A stretch of 64,000 nt of DNA from Cyanocohniella sp. LLY (GCA_022241785.1 JAKOMP010000002.1:130257-194256); one strand, 5' to 3'. Shown: positions 19,437 to 29,200, counted from the stretch's first letter. The notes: generated by a model not told the origin, from the letters alone. Made by a program: numbers and translations.

Positions 19437-20018
19437 CTCATTCGGTTGAGTACTAATCGCAGGTGACTATTGACATACCTCTGTAGCTTGGGGAACAAGC
19501 AAGAGATAAGTCTGAATTAAATGATACAACTGGTTGGTAACCTGCTGCTTGATATACTACATATCTTCAAAAACAGCCAACGCTTTTGTAAACTATTTTT
19601 GAAAAATGAGAAGCTCAATATCTCCGGTATCTCCGAGATACAGGTCTGATAACTTCATTTATAGCTAACTTTTCACGGTATCTGGAAAACCTCTCTCTAA
19701 ATCTCTCTCCTGCGAGGAGAGAGACTTTGACTTCTCCCCATTCCCTCGTAGGGAAGGGGGGTGGGGGGTTAGGTTTTGCGTTACCTTTTCCACATGACGT
19801 GAAAAGTCAGCCATTTATAGGACTTACTCAACTGGCATATTATTTTAAGTTTGTAGTGAGGACTTTAGTCCTCTCTGCGAGACGCTGCGCTTACCGTGCA
19901 GCTATGCCCGCAGGGCTTTACAAGATAAGGGCTAAAGCCCTTACTACGAGCAAAAAATTTTTATTTTTTGTGACACTTGCGTAATTCCTGATTTATAGTA
20001 TCCATACCTACGTAACAA
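19437..20018. other. Repeat-rich intergenic region
   Basis: Divergent for the CHASE3 kinase on its left, convergent on the CYTH gene. It holds a CTCTCTC/GAGAGAG repeat block (19690-19790) of a type also seen near 41360-41460 and 52975-53010, and MITE copy A (19819-19989). The frame open across 19727-19984 is repeat sequence, not a gene. Confidence 0.7.
19819..19989. repeat. MITE-like element, copy A
   Basis: A 171-bp element with terminal inverted repeats: left AGGACTTACTCAACTGG, right end (reverse complement) AGGAATTACGCAAGTG. Its arms, TTGTAGTGAGGACTTTAGTC on the left and the TAAGGGCTAAAGCCCTTAC arm on the right, are near-identical to copy C at 31407-31551 in opposite orientation, while the middle differs. 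ATTTAT occurs on both flanks and may be a target duplication. Confidence 0.8.
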
Positions 20019-20483
20019 CTACCATTGGGAAAATGGGTGTGTTACCAAATTGCTGTTAAAATACCGATAGTCATGGGAAACTTCTTGCCCAATCCACGTA
20101 GGTATGTCAAACACTTGGTTGGCATCACTGAGTTCGACTTCTGCTAAAATCAAACCTTTATTGATACCGTCAAACTCGTCTATTTCCCAAATCAAACCGC
20201 CCCACTCTATTTTGTATCTAATTTTTTCGATAAAAGGACGACGGCATAATGTATCAAGCATTATTTGAGCATCTACCACAGGAATTGGGTACTCAAATTC
20301 TAATCGAGTCACATTGACAACAGGCCCTTTAATTGTTAAGTAAGCTTGTTCCCCGATGATCCGTACACGTACAGTAACTTTGTCTTGAGTAGCAATGTAT
20401 CCTTGACGATATATACTTCCCTTAGCTAATTCTCGCCAACCATCTCCCATAACTAAAAACTTACGTTCTATTTCTTTTGCCAT
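20019..20483 (-). CDS. CYTH domain protein (triphosphate tunnel metalloenzyme)
   Basis: A 154-residue CYTH/TTM protein. The N-terminal EIERKFLV provides the signature ExExK motif at residues 4-8, followed by the basic strands YRQGYIATQDKVTVRVRIIGEQAYLTIKGP that line the triphosphate tunnel, and the acidic strands WEIDEFDGINKGLILAEVELSD near residues 98-120. Bacterial members of this short type usually hydrolyse inorganic tripolyphosphate; adenylate cyclase or thiamine triphosphatase activity is less likely for this size. No adjacent gene suggests a pathway. The start ATG fits the family exactly. Confidence 0.9.
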   Translation of the reverse strand: MAKEIERKFLVMGDGWRELAKGSIYRQGYIATQDKVTVRVRIIGEQAYLTIKGPVVNVTRLEFEYPIPVVDAQIMLDTLCRRPFIEKIRYKIEWGGLIWEIDEFDGINKGLILAEVELSDANQVFDIPTWIGQEVSHDYRYFNSNLVTHPFSQW

Positions 20484-20738
20484 TTTGTTAAATTATTATT
20501 TAATAGGGTTTAGAGGTTAGGGGCTAGAGGAAATTACCTCATCTAGATAAACAATTCTGTATATTCAGGGAAATATCTTAATCTTTTTAGCAACTAAATA
20601 TTGATTTTAAGATACTTTAGATACTGTTAAAAATCTAAAATTGGTAAAATTTTATAATAAGTCTAGCTCTGCTGTCTACATAAAAATATTACCAGTTATC
20701 AACTAGCAAATAACTGGAGATAGAATTAATTATGATTT
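20484..20738. other. AT-rich gap downstream of the RGSGR ORF
   Basis: Between the CYTH start and the hairpin at 20739. It contains the promoter side of the CYTH gene and a GGGTTTAGAGGTTAGGGGC filler repeat; no other gene is seen. Confidence 0.5.
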
Positions 20739-20806
20739 AGTGCGATCGCTATTAATGATTCTGGCTGCTCATCAGATTGCCAGAACAGAGTATTGGCGAT
20801 CGCACT
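20739..20806. other. Long HIP1-containing inverted repeat
   Basis: AGTGCGATCGC (20739-20749) and GCGATCGCACT (20796-20806) are perfectly complementary, and inside them TTCTGGC (20759-20765) pairs with GCCAGAA (20779-20785). The arms contain the HIP1 octamer. It lies 65 nt past the stop of the RGSGR ORF on the minus strand and could end or stabilise that transcript, although no T-tract follows. Confidence 0.6.
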
Positions 20807-20870
20807 GCTTAATTTCCCTCATGAATATTGACAATGAGAGAATATTTAACTTAATCAAGTGAAAACCAAC

Positions 20871-21038
20871 TTAATAACCGCATCCAATACGTCCAGATCC
20901 ACGGTCAAAGTTAAGTTCACTATCATCCACATAGTTAGTGATAGGTAAGCGTTGAGCAGTAGCGGTTTTCTGAGCCATAGCCAGAGATGACACAGATTCC
21001 TGCCAACCTACAAACAATTCTGAGGTGAAGCGGTTCAT
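20871..21038 (-). CDS. 55-aa microprotein with PatS-type RGSGR motif
   Basis: An unlisted small ORF, ATG at 21036-21038, stop TAA at 20871-20873, 55 residues. Residues 46-50 are exactly RGSGR, the pentapeptide by which PatS, HetN and PatX inhibit the heterocyst master regulator HetR; the preceding residue is Asp (NFDRGSGR), close to the ERGSGR hexapeptide of PatS and HetN. The C-terminus after the motif is IGCGY. The N-terminal part (MNRFTSELFVGWQE, then MAQKTATAQR) is amphipathic and not a signal peptide, unlike the hydrophobic N-terminus reported for PatX. The Shine-Dalgarno is weak (CTAAAGA), with an extended -10 about 85 nt upstream. It is independent of the TPR gene, which has its own terminator. 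Coding status and HetR binding are inference; the match is visible directly. Confidence 0.7.
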   Translation of the reverse strand: MNRFTSELFVGWQESVSSLAMAQKTATAQRLPITNYVDDSELNFDRGSGRIGCGY

Positions 21039-21120
21039 AATCTTTAGTTTGGTAAGTTGATGGTAATTTCTACAAGCGCAGGAAGTTTACGAAGAGAAGA
21101 TTCCACGAAGCTTTGAATAT

Positions 21121-21129
21121 ATTCTAGCA
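21121..21129 (-). promoter_or_regulatory. Extended -10 promoter for the RGSGR ORF
   Basis: On the minus strand TGCTAGAAT forms a good extended -10 (TGnTAGAAT). Transcription would start near 21113, leaving a leader of about 75 nt. No TCCGGA (DIF1) or GTA-N8-TAC (NtcA) site was found in the 200 bp upstream. Confidence 0.45.
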
Positions 21130-21220
21130 AAAATATTAGTTGTGAAACAGTCCACTATATATGCCATATGATAGTTACCTGACGCAGCACAATCAGAAAA
21201 AATTTTCCAGTCAATCTTAA

Positions 21221-21247
21221 TTAAAAAAGCTCCTTTTGCAGGGAGCT
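21221..21247 (-). terminator. Rho-independent terminator for the TPR gene
   Basis: On the minus strand AGCTCC (21247-21242) pairs with GGAGCT (21233-21228), followed by TTTTTTAA. It lies 44 nt after the TPR stop and separates that gene from the RGSGR ORF. Confidence 0.8.
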
Positions 21248-21290
21248 ATACCAGCAAATATAAAAACATATCTTCCCTAACCCACGCTAC

Positions 21291-22922
21291 CTAGAGAAAT
21301 AATTTACTAAGTGTCAACTGAGTATCTGCATGTTTCCATGCTGCGGCTAATTCAGTTTGTACAAGTTTCCCAGCGTTATTTTTACCCTGTGCTTGCAAAC
21401 TGGTCTGTAAACCAAACAAAGAACGTCCGTTGTGGGGGTACTGCTTCAAATCATCTCGAAAAACTTGTTCGGCTGCGGCATAATCACCCTTAGCTAATAG
21501 CGCACCTCCTAACGCTTCCCGTGTGGGAAAGTACCAGTCTGGTGGTTCCACATAATCAAGAGCATCTTCGGCTACCACTGCTTGTTGGAGTAATTTAATT
21601 GCCGATTCATAGTCATGCTGAGACTTGGCAATTTTAGCATCGAGTAATTTGGCAGCGATGTTGAGAATGCGACTAGCGGGAGTAAAACCAATGGTAGCCT
21701 CGGCGGGAATTTGCTGAGTAGCAGTTAGCAAAGCTTGACTTTCATTGGTGGCATCTTCTAAGTTACCCTTAGCGGCATGAGCCATACCACGAGCAAAATG
21801 CCACAGTGCATTAGTAGTAGGTAATTTGGCATCGGGAGTTGGTGTCTGCAAAACGGCATCCCAGTCACCAAATCGCAATTGAATCAACATTTTATTGCCT
21901 AAGAAGCCCTCAAGCATGGGTAAATATGGGTCAATGGCCGCTGCATTGGTGACTAATTTCTCCGCAGCTTGCAAAGCATCCTGATATCTTCCTGCCATAC
22001 TGCTGGCTACCATGAGAAAATGCACGTTGTGGTTGTAATACATCTGAGGATAAATACCCTCTACTAGATGATTACGCAAATAGATATCATCTTGAGCGAT
22101 CGCTTGCTGATTTGAACGCATGGCTTTTTCATAATCTCCCACCCGAAAATAAATATGTGCAGGCATATGTACCAAGTGTCCAGCAGCGGGAACTAAAGTT
22201 TCTAGTCGTTTAGCACTCTGGAGTCCAAGTTCTGGGTGTAGTGATGCTTCTACTGCATGAATGTAGTAATGATTAGCTCCTGGATGCTGAGGATCACGTT
22301 GCATGACTGATTCTAAAACAGCCACAATTTCTTCTGTATCTCCCTGGGGTTGGCCATCTTTAGACCACATTTGCCAAGGATGCAAATCCATGAGACTTTC
22401 TGCGTATAGTGTCGCCGCATCTAAATCATCAGGATAGCATTTGACTAAGTGACCCATTGCTTGGGCATAGTCCACCGCCAATTGATACAAATCTGCATCG
22501 GGTTTATTAGAGTAACGCTTGGCTAGGGCAGCAATATAAGCTTGTTCTGGGGCTGATGCTTGGGGAGCCAGTGCCAAAGCCTTTTGTATGGCTTCATAGG
22601 CAACTTGTTCTCGTTCGGGGTCGATATCTAAGTTAATGTTTGCACCGACACCCAAGGCCATACCCCAATATGCCATTGCCATTGTTGGATCTAGTTTGGC
22701 AGCGTGTTGAAAAGAACGCACCGCTTCGTCATGATTAAAGGCGTAAATTAAATTTAGCCCCTGGTCGAAAAACGTTTGTGCTGCTGGGCTAGTGGTAGTC
22801 ACAGCATGGTGGTGTGTTCCCAGTCCAGATATCACATCATCGGGCTGTTTGGTTTGAGCCAGTGCTGTGCTGGGAATTACTAAGGATAGTATCAGTACCC
22901 AAATTATTAATAAGTACTTCAT
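21291..22922 (-). CDS. Exported TPR-repeat protein
   Basis: A 543-residue protein with an N-terminal signal peptide (MKYLLIIWVLILSLVIPSTALAQ) and multiple TPR-like helical repeats, first in AQTFFDQGLNLIYAFNHDEAVRSFQHAAKLDPTMAMAYWG. HHAVTTTSPAAQTFFDQGL and ANHYYIHAVEAS/LVHMPAHIYFRVGDYE are typical of a widespread group of bacterial TPR proteins of unknown role. A longer frame from 23018 exists, but its extra 32 residues are mostly encoded by MITE copy B (22959-23121), whereas ATG 22922 has GGAG 8 nt upstream and gives a proper signal peptide. It is probably periplasmic. The substrate or partner is unknown. Confidence 0.85.
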   Translation of the reverse strand: MKYLLIIWVLILSLVIPSTALAQTKQPDDVISGLGTHHHAVTTTSPAAQTFFDQGLNLIYAFNHDEAVRSFQHAAKLDPTMAMAYWGMALGVGANINLDIDPEREQVAYEAIQKALALAPQASAPEQAYIAALAKRYSNKPDADLYQLAVDYAQAMGHLVKCYPDDLDAATLYAESLMDLHPWQMWSKDGQPQGDTEEIVAVLESVMQRDPQHPGANHYYIHAVEASLHPELGLQSAKRLETLVPAAGHLVHMPAHIYFRVGDYEKAMRSNQQAIAQDDIYLRNHLVEGIYPQMYYNHNVHFLMVASSMAGRYQDALQAAEKLVTNAAAIDPYLPMLEGFLGNKMLIQLRFGDWDAVLQTPTPDAKLPTTNALWHFARGMAHAAKGNLEDATNESQALLTATQQIPAEATIGFTPASRILNIAAKLLDAKIAKSQHDYESAIKLLQQAVVAEDALDYVEPPDWYFPTREALGGALLAKGDYAAAEQVFRDDLKQYPHNGRSLFGLQTSLQAQGKNNAGKLVQTELAAAWKHADTQLTLSKLFL

Positions 22923-22958
22923 ACTCAATACTCCGTTTCCAACTTTTTGATCTTGTTT

Positions 22959-23121
22959 AAGTAAGTCGGCGAGAAAAAATCCAACTATGTTAAGCAATGT
23001 AAAATAATTAAAATTCATTTCGTAGTAAGGGCTACCCTACGGGTTCTGCGAAGCAGTACAGCCCTTATTTGAGGACTAAAGTCCTCACTACAAACCTTTA
23101 ATTATTTACTTCGTCCTACTT
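22959..23121. repeat. MITE-like element, copy B
   Basis: A 163-bp element with ends AAGTAAGTCGGCG and, at the right end in reverse complement, AAGTAGGACGAAG. Its core (GTAGTAAGGGCTACCCTACG ... GAGGACTAAAGTCCTCACTA) is the same as in copies A and C, but the terminal repeats are different. It lies directly upstream of the TPR gene. Confidence 0.8.
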
Positions 23122-23286
23122 ATCTACATAACAGTTACGGAAAAAGAAGATATGCATCTCTCAAAAGGTGGACGTATGTGGTGGTAGTTGTCAGATATCC
23201 CAGGTGGAAAGTTACCAAATTGCTTGAGAAAATTGACACATCGCGTTAAGCTTCCTTAGCGTAACCGCACGCTGTAAACTTAGGCG

Positions 23287-25698
23287 ATGACAAATCAGCC
23301 CTCTTCCGTAATTCCCTCTTGCACTTGGAGTCGTCCCATTGGTTTAGGTTGGGACAAGCCATACACTGTTCGCTACGCGAGTAATATTGATGACGGCCCC
23401 TGGCATGGAATGCCGTTAGGTGGCTTTGGTGCAGGTTGTATCGGTCGGTCTTCTCGGGGAGACTTTAATCTGTGGCACATTGACGGTGGTGAACATACTT
23501 TCCAAAATATTCCGGCTTGCCAATTCAGTGTGTTTGAATCCAATCACACAGGTTCCCAAGCTTATGCTTTGTCTACGGAATCACCGACAGATGGAAGTCT
23601 AGCAAGTTGGCAGTGGTATCCAGCATCCACAGCTACACAACAGACAGGAACTTATCACGCCTTATACCCGCGTAGTTGGTTTGTCTACGAAAACGTTTTA
23701 CAAGCCCAATTAACCTGTGAGCAGTTTTCGCCTATCTGGGCCCATAATTATCAAGAAACTAGCTATCCTGTGGCTATGTTTGTCTGGAATGCTCACAACC
23801 CCACAGATGCACCAATTACTCTGAGTATTATGCTCACTTGGCAAAATATGGTGGGCTGGTTTACTAATGCTTTGAAATCACCCCAGGTGCAAATTCGGGA
23901 TGATGGTAGTCCGGTTTATGAATATCAGCCGCGTTTAGGTGAAAGTCAAGATAATTACAATTATTTAGTTGATAATATCCAACACGTTGGTTGCATTTTA
24001 GGTCGGGTTGGTAGAGATGAATCAGTAGCAGAGGGTGACGGCAGTTGGTGTATTGCCACAATTAACCATCCCGGTGTGGAAGTATTTCATCATACTCGCT
24101 GGAATCCTGCGGGAACAGGGGAAGATATCTGGCCAAGCTTTGCTGCTGATGGTTCTTTACCTAATTATCAAGATGTCAATCCAGCGTCAGAAAATACACA
24201 AATTGGGGCGGCGATCGCAGTGCGTTTTACTCTCCAACCAGGGGAAAGTTTAGCCATTCCCTTCGTGCTGTCTTGGGACTTCCCGGTAACAGAATTTGCT
24301 GCCGGAATTAATTACTACCGCAGATATACAGACTTTTTTGGTAGGGGTGGTAATCAGGCTTGGGCGATCGCTTCTACTGCCTTAGAACAATACCAAAGTT
24401 GGCAACAACAAATCCAAAGTTGGCAACAGCCGATTCTGGAACGGGAAGATTTACCCAATTGGTTCAAGATGGCACTATTTAATGAACTGTATGACTTAAC
24501 TAGTGGTGGTACTCTCTGGAGTGCAGCATCAGAAATTAACCCCATTGGGCAGTTTGCAGTGTTGGAGTGCTTAGATTATCGCTGGTATGAAAGTTTAGAT
24601 GTGCGGTTGTATGGTTCCTTTGGGCTGTTAATGCTGTTTCCGGAACTAGAAAAGTCGGTCATGCGGGCATTTGCGAGGGCGATTCCCCACAGTGATGATC
24701 ATCAGCGGGTGATTGGCTATTACTACACCATCGGGGCAGAAACAACAACAGCAGCCCGCAAGATTGCCGGTGCAACACCCCACGATTTGGGCGCACCTAA
24801 TGAACATGTGTGGGAAAAAACCAACTACACCTGCTATCAAGACTGCAACTTATGGAAAGATTTGGGTAGTGATTTTGTATTGCAAGTATACAGAGATTTT
24901 TTACTCACTGGTGCGGATGATGTGCAATTTTTAGCAGACTGCTGGGAGGCGATCGCCCAAACTCTCAGCTATCTAAAAACTTTTGATTTAGATAACGATG
25001 GCATTCCCGAAAATTCTGGCGCACCAGACCAAACCTTTGATGATTGGCGGTTACAGGGTGTGAGTGCTTATTGTGGGGGGTTGTGGTTGGCGGCTTTGGA
25101 GGCGGCGATCGCTATTGGTGAGGTTTTGTTAACGAACCACAGAGGCACGGAGAACACGGAGGAGTTAGTATCTATTTATCAAGGTTGGCTGGTACAGTCT
25201 CGTCCCGTCTATGAAGAGAAACTTTGGAATGGGCAATATTACCGTTTAGATAGTGGTAGCGGTTCTGATGTGGTGATGGCGGATCAATTGTGTGGCCAAT
25301 TTTACGCCCGACTTTTGGGTTTACCGGATATTGTCTCAGGCGATCGCGCTTTATCTGCTCTAAAAACTGTTTATAATGCTTGCTTCCTCAAATTCTGCAA
25401 TGGTCAATTTGGTGCTGCTAACGGTGTTCGTCCCGATGGTTCACCAGAAAACCCCAAAGCTACCCATCCTCTGGAAGTTTGGACAGGAATTAACTTCGGA
25501 CTAGCCGCATTTCTCGTACAGATGGGGATGAAGGATGAAGCTTTACAGTTAACGGGCGCTGTGGTGGAGCAAATTTATGACAATGGGCTACAATTTCGCA
25601 CACCTGAAGCTATTACCGCCTCTGGAACTTTCCGCGCTAGTACTTATTTGCGGGCGATGGCGATTTGGGCAATTTATCGAGAAATATGTATTGAATAA
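23287..25698 (+). CDS. GH116 beta-glucosidase/glucosylceramidase-like enzyme
   Basis: An 803-residue member of glycoside hydrolase family 116 (GBA2-like), retaining enzymes acting on beta-glucosides. The N-terminal beta-sandwich starts GIPLGGFGAG-like (WHGMPLGGFGAGCIGRSSRGDFNLWH). The (alpha/alpha)6 catalytic domain holds the probable nucleophile Glu in FAVLECLDYRWYESLDVRLYGS and the acid/base Asp in GAPDQTFDDWRLQGVSAYCGGLW, both matching family motifs. There is no signal peptide, so it is cytoplasmic. An in-frame copy of an intergenic repeat inserts NHRGTENTE near residue 620. The natural glucoside is unknown. It stands alone, in divergent orientation to the TPR gene. Confidence 0.88.
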   Translation: MTNQPSSVIPSCTWSRPIGLGWDKPYTVRYASNIDDGPWHGMPLGGFGAGCIGRSSRGDFNLWHIDGGEHTFQNIPACQFSVFESNHTGSQAYALSTESPTDGSLASWQWYPASTATQQTGTYHALYPRSWFVYENVLQAQLTCEQFSPIWAHNYQETSYPVAMFVWNAHNPTDAPITLSIMLTWQNMVGWFTNALKSPQVQIRDDGSPVYEYQPRLGESQDNYNYLVDNIQHVGCILGRVGRDESVAEGDGSWCIATINHPGVEVFHHTRWNPAGTGEDIWPSFAADGSLPNYQDVNPASENTQIGAAIAVRFTLQPGESLAIPFVLSWDFPVTEFAAGINYYRRYTDFFGRGGNQAWAIASTALEQYQSWQQQIQSWQQPILEREDLPNWFKMALFNELYDLTSGGTLWSAASEINPIGQFAVLECLDYRWYESLDVRLYGSFGLLMLFPELEKSVMRAFARAIPHSDDHQRVIGYYYTIGAETTTAARKIAGATPHDLGAPNEHVWEKTNYTCYQDCNLWKDLGSDFVLQVYRDFLLTGADDVQFLADCWEAIAQTLSYLKTFDLDNDGIPENSGAPDQTFDDWRLQGVSAYCGGLWLAALEAAIAIGEVLLTNHRGTENTEELVSIYQGWLVQSRPVYEEKLWNGQYYRLDSGSGSDVVMADQLCGQFYARLLGLPDIVSGDRALSALKTVYNACFLKFCNGQFGAANGVRPDGSPENPKATHPLEVWTGINFGLAAFLVQMGMKDEALQLTGAVVEQIYDNGLQFRTPEAITASGTFRASTYLRAMAIWAIYREICIE
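25136..25162 (+). repeat. In-frame dispersed repeat inside the GH116 gene
   Basis: ACCACAGAGGCACGGAGAAC and the following ACGGAGG belong to the CAGAGGCACAGAGAACACAGAG family usually found between genes in Nostoc-type genomes. Here it is in frame and encodes a polar NHRGTENTEE linker. Confidence 0.6.
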
Positions 25699-25935
25699 TA
25701 CATAAACTTAGTTTCTAACTTTAGGGTGTACACACAAGTCGAAAAACCTCACCCCTGTTTGTTTTTAACTGGTAGTGGACTAACAAGCCTAAAATAGTGC
25801 ATAAGCATAAATATTGTGGGGTGGGCTTCTAGCCCGCCCAGAACAGGCATCTTGCCTTTTCCACAAGAGAAATATAATGCATCATTTTCAGCTTGTCACG
25901 CCACTACTTGTGAAGCGTCTACCATAGAAAAATTT
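25699..25935. other. Intergenic region upstream of the hetC NtcA box
   Basis: No gene. GGGTGGGCT (near 25818) and AGCCCGCCC form a strong hairpin with a 3-nt loop, possibly ending transcription from GH116, although no T-tract follows. Confidence 0.5.
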
Positions 25936-25949
25936 GTAATCAAAGATAC
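25936..25949 (+). promoter_or_regulatory. NtcA-type binding site upstream of hetC
   Basis: GTAATCAAAGATAC is an exact GTA-N8-TAC, the NtcA consensus. The box is 296 nt upstream of the hetC-like start. hetC in Anabaena is known to be NtcA-dependent with a long leader, which fits. No convincing TAN3T -10 is seen at the canonical 22-24 nt spacing, so the exact start point is uncertain. Confidence 0.6.
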
Positions 25950-26244
25950 ATAATAGATGGCACAAATGCTTGAAAGTTGCCGTTCTGATTGATATTGTGC
26001 CTAAAACTGAGAAACTTCGAGATTTTTAATTTTATTTTCCGGGTGTATCAATAACTCCAGGAAAATGTAACTAGGGTTAAAAAAGATTTCAAATACTGAC
26101 AAATTAAAATTGCATTGTTTAATCAAAATATTATTCATGCTAGCCATAAATATTACTAATATTAATGAGCTTATGTTTGCCATTAACTAATTTATTGTTC
26201 AAATTGATAATTAAACATTTTAGAAACCAACCAAAAGTTAAACT

Positions 26245-29200
26245 ATGAACCTCTCGTTGTCGTTCAGAGTTCAAGGAGATATGAACAAAGATATTAGTAA
26301 CGAACAATCTCCTACTCGAGAAGCGGCTATTCTCAAACTTGTGCAAATAATTGCAGGAGATATAAGTCTCGCATCAGAGTTTAGCCAATATTGGGTGATG
26401 CGTGAGTTTAAACTGGGTGATGAATTGAGTAGTGCTGCTCTCAATGAAGACAGTTTTCTACATTTTGTTTGTCAAGGTCGCGTGCGTTTGTTGAGTTTTG
26501 ATGTAACTCTCAAGCGAGAAGTTTCGACACAATTAATATTAGCAGAACAAACTTTTGGGGCAGATCATTTATTTTGTCATCAACCTTTACCATACCGGGC
26601 GATCGCAGCGAGTGCGGGTTATGTAGCCAGCATAGCCATTGCTGATTTAAAACAGTGGTTAGAGCGTTTACCTAGTCTCGAAAGTTATTTACAGCATTTT
26701 ACAGGTGAACAGCAAGCATTAATTTTCTTTAAAACTTATACTGAGTTGCGATCGCTTACCAGTAACACTGTGCGTGAATTGCTCCCCTACTTTGTAGCCA
26801 CTAAGATAACGGCTGGCTCATCTTTAGCAGAAGTCACTGCACTAGTAAAGGGGCATTTTTGGTTAGTCAGTGGCAAAATTGCAAGTTCACAACAGATAGG
26901 AGATAGCTGGGGATATGCCGATACCGCACCGAATGATGGTATTGCCCAAACTGATTTGTTAGTTTACCACCTATCTCCAACACACTGGGAAACAGTCAGA
27001 GCGATCGCACCGCAGTTATTGGCTGGTGGTGAACCAGTAGCAGAAGTCTTGGAAGTTGCCCAAATACCACTTCCTGCGCCATCAGAAACTAGTATCGAAA
27101 CTATTTACCCTTCTCCAGAGGAACCTCTAGCAGAGATTGCAGAAATTGATTTTCTGGAAACAGATGACCAGCTACCATCAAAAGCTAAGTCTTGGCGTGA
27201 CTATCCATTTATTCAACAACAAAGTTCATCAGATTGTGGTGCGGCGTGTTTGGCAATGATTAGCCAATATTGGGGTAAGTACTTGCGCCTCTATACTCTG
27301 CGGAATTTAGCCCAAGTAGACCGCATGGGTGCATCTCTCCAGGACTTAGCCGCAGCGGCGGAAACCTTAGGATATGATGTGCTACCAGTAAGGGCAAGTT
27401 TAGATAAGTTTGATACTTATGCCCATCCTTGGATTGCCCACTGGCAAGGCATTCACTATATAGTTGTCTGGCAAGTTAAAAGCGATCGCTTGTTGATTTC
27501 TGACCCAGCTTTAGGTAAACAATGGATGTCACGTCCAGAATTTATCGCGAGTTGGACAGGGTATGCTTTACTATTAAATCCCACTGAGCGTTTTCACACC
27601 CTCAAAAGCGAAAAAGTTTCTTGGGGTCGTTATGGGGATACCTTGTGGAATTACCGAAAATTAATTGGGCCGATTATTCTTTCTTTAATGTTGGTGCAAT
27701 TATTTGAGTTAGCAACGCCTTTATTTACCCAAATAGTCATTGACCAAATAATTCCCCGACAAGATTTTGAAACCCTAAATATTTTTGTTCTCAGCTTTCT
27801 GGGTTTAGGTATCTGGCGCACTGTCTTAACAGCACAGCGTCAATACCTCTTGGAGTATATTGCTAACCGCATCGACTTGAATTTGATTGGTAGTTTTATT
27901 AACTATACTTTGCAGTTACCGTTGCAATTTTTTGCATCGCGTCAAGTAGAAGACATTCTCAGCCGTGTCCCAGAAAATAGCAAGATTCAGTTGTTTCTCA
28001 CCCGACAAGCTGTCAGCGCAATTATCGACGTTTTCATGGTGGTGATTTATCTGGGGTTGATCACTTATTACAACTGGCAATTAACTTGTGTGGTGCTGGG
28101 TTGGCTGTTATTAATTGTGATTTTGACTCTCGCCACAACGCCATCTCTAAAAAAAGCTGCCCAGGAAATTATCAAAGAATCAGCAGGACATAATTCTGCA
28201 ATGCTGGAAATGATGACTGGTATTGTCACAGTTAAAACCACAGCAGCGGAGTACCCTGTGCAAATGCATTGGGAAGAGCGTTTTCAGAAAATGCTCAAGG
28301 TGCGGTTACGGGGGCGAAAGTTAGCTAGTAACTGGCAATTAATTAGGGGTTTGATTAATCAAATTGGCATTACCTTGGTTTTGTGGTTCGGTGTCAATAT
28401 GGTGATTAATGGGCAAATGTCCCTGGGTAAGTTTATCGCTTTTAATTTACTCATTAGTAATATCACAATGGCAGTGTTGGCATTGGTGAGTTTTTGGCAT
28501 GAGTTACCAGAAATTCAGATTTCTCTAGAGAAGTTGGCAGATATTTTTGCCTCCCAGCCAGAAGATAATTCCCCCACACCTTTACTAGTAATGCCCGCAA
28601 TTCGCGGTGAAGTCCATTTTGAAAATGTTTCTTTTGGATACAACCCTGGTAAATATCACAACACCTTGCACAATATTTCTTTTCAGGTGCAACCCCAGCA
28701 GACCATTGGTATTATCGGTCGCAGTGGTTCAGGTAAAAGTACATTAATGAATTTGCTGGCTGGTTTATATCGTCCCGACACAGGCCGGATATTAATTGAT
28801 GGACAAGATATTGCCCTAGTTTCGCCGCAGTCGTTACGCAGTCAATTAATTTTGGTACCCCAGGAGTGTTGTTTATTTTCCGGAACCATTTTAGAAAACA
28901 TTACCCTGTATAGTTCAGAGTTTAGTTTAGAACAGGCGATCGCCTCTGCCAAAGTAGCAGAAGCACACAGCTTTATTCAGTCATTGCCTTTGGGGTATAA
29001 CACCCAAGTCGGAGAACGGGGGATGATGTTATCTAGTGGACAAAAACAAAAAATTGCCATCGCCAGGGCATTAATTAGGAATCCCCGGATTTTAATTTTG
29101 GATGAAGCGACTAGCGGCCTAGATGCAGAGTCAGAACGCTGTCTACAAAAAAACTTAACACGCTTCAGTAGCGATCGTACTACTTTTATCATTTCTCATC

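Noticed and set aside
19727..19984. 85-codon open frame
   Set aside because: Entirely composed of the GAGAGA repeat block and MITE copy A; no protein-like composition.
22923..23018. Longer N-terminus for the TPR protein
   Set aside because: The added codons come mostly from MITE copy B, and the internal ATG 22922 has a Shine-Dalgarno and signal peptide.
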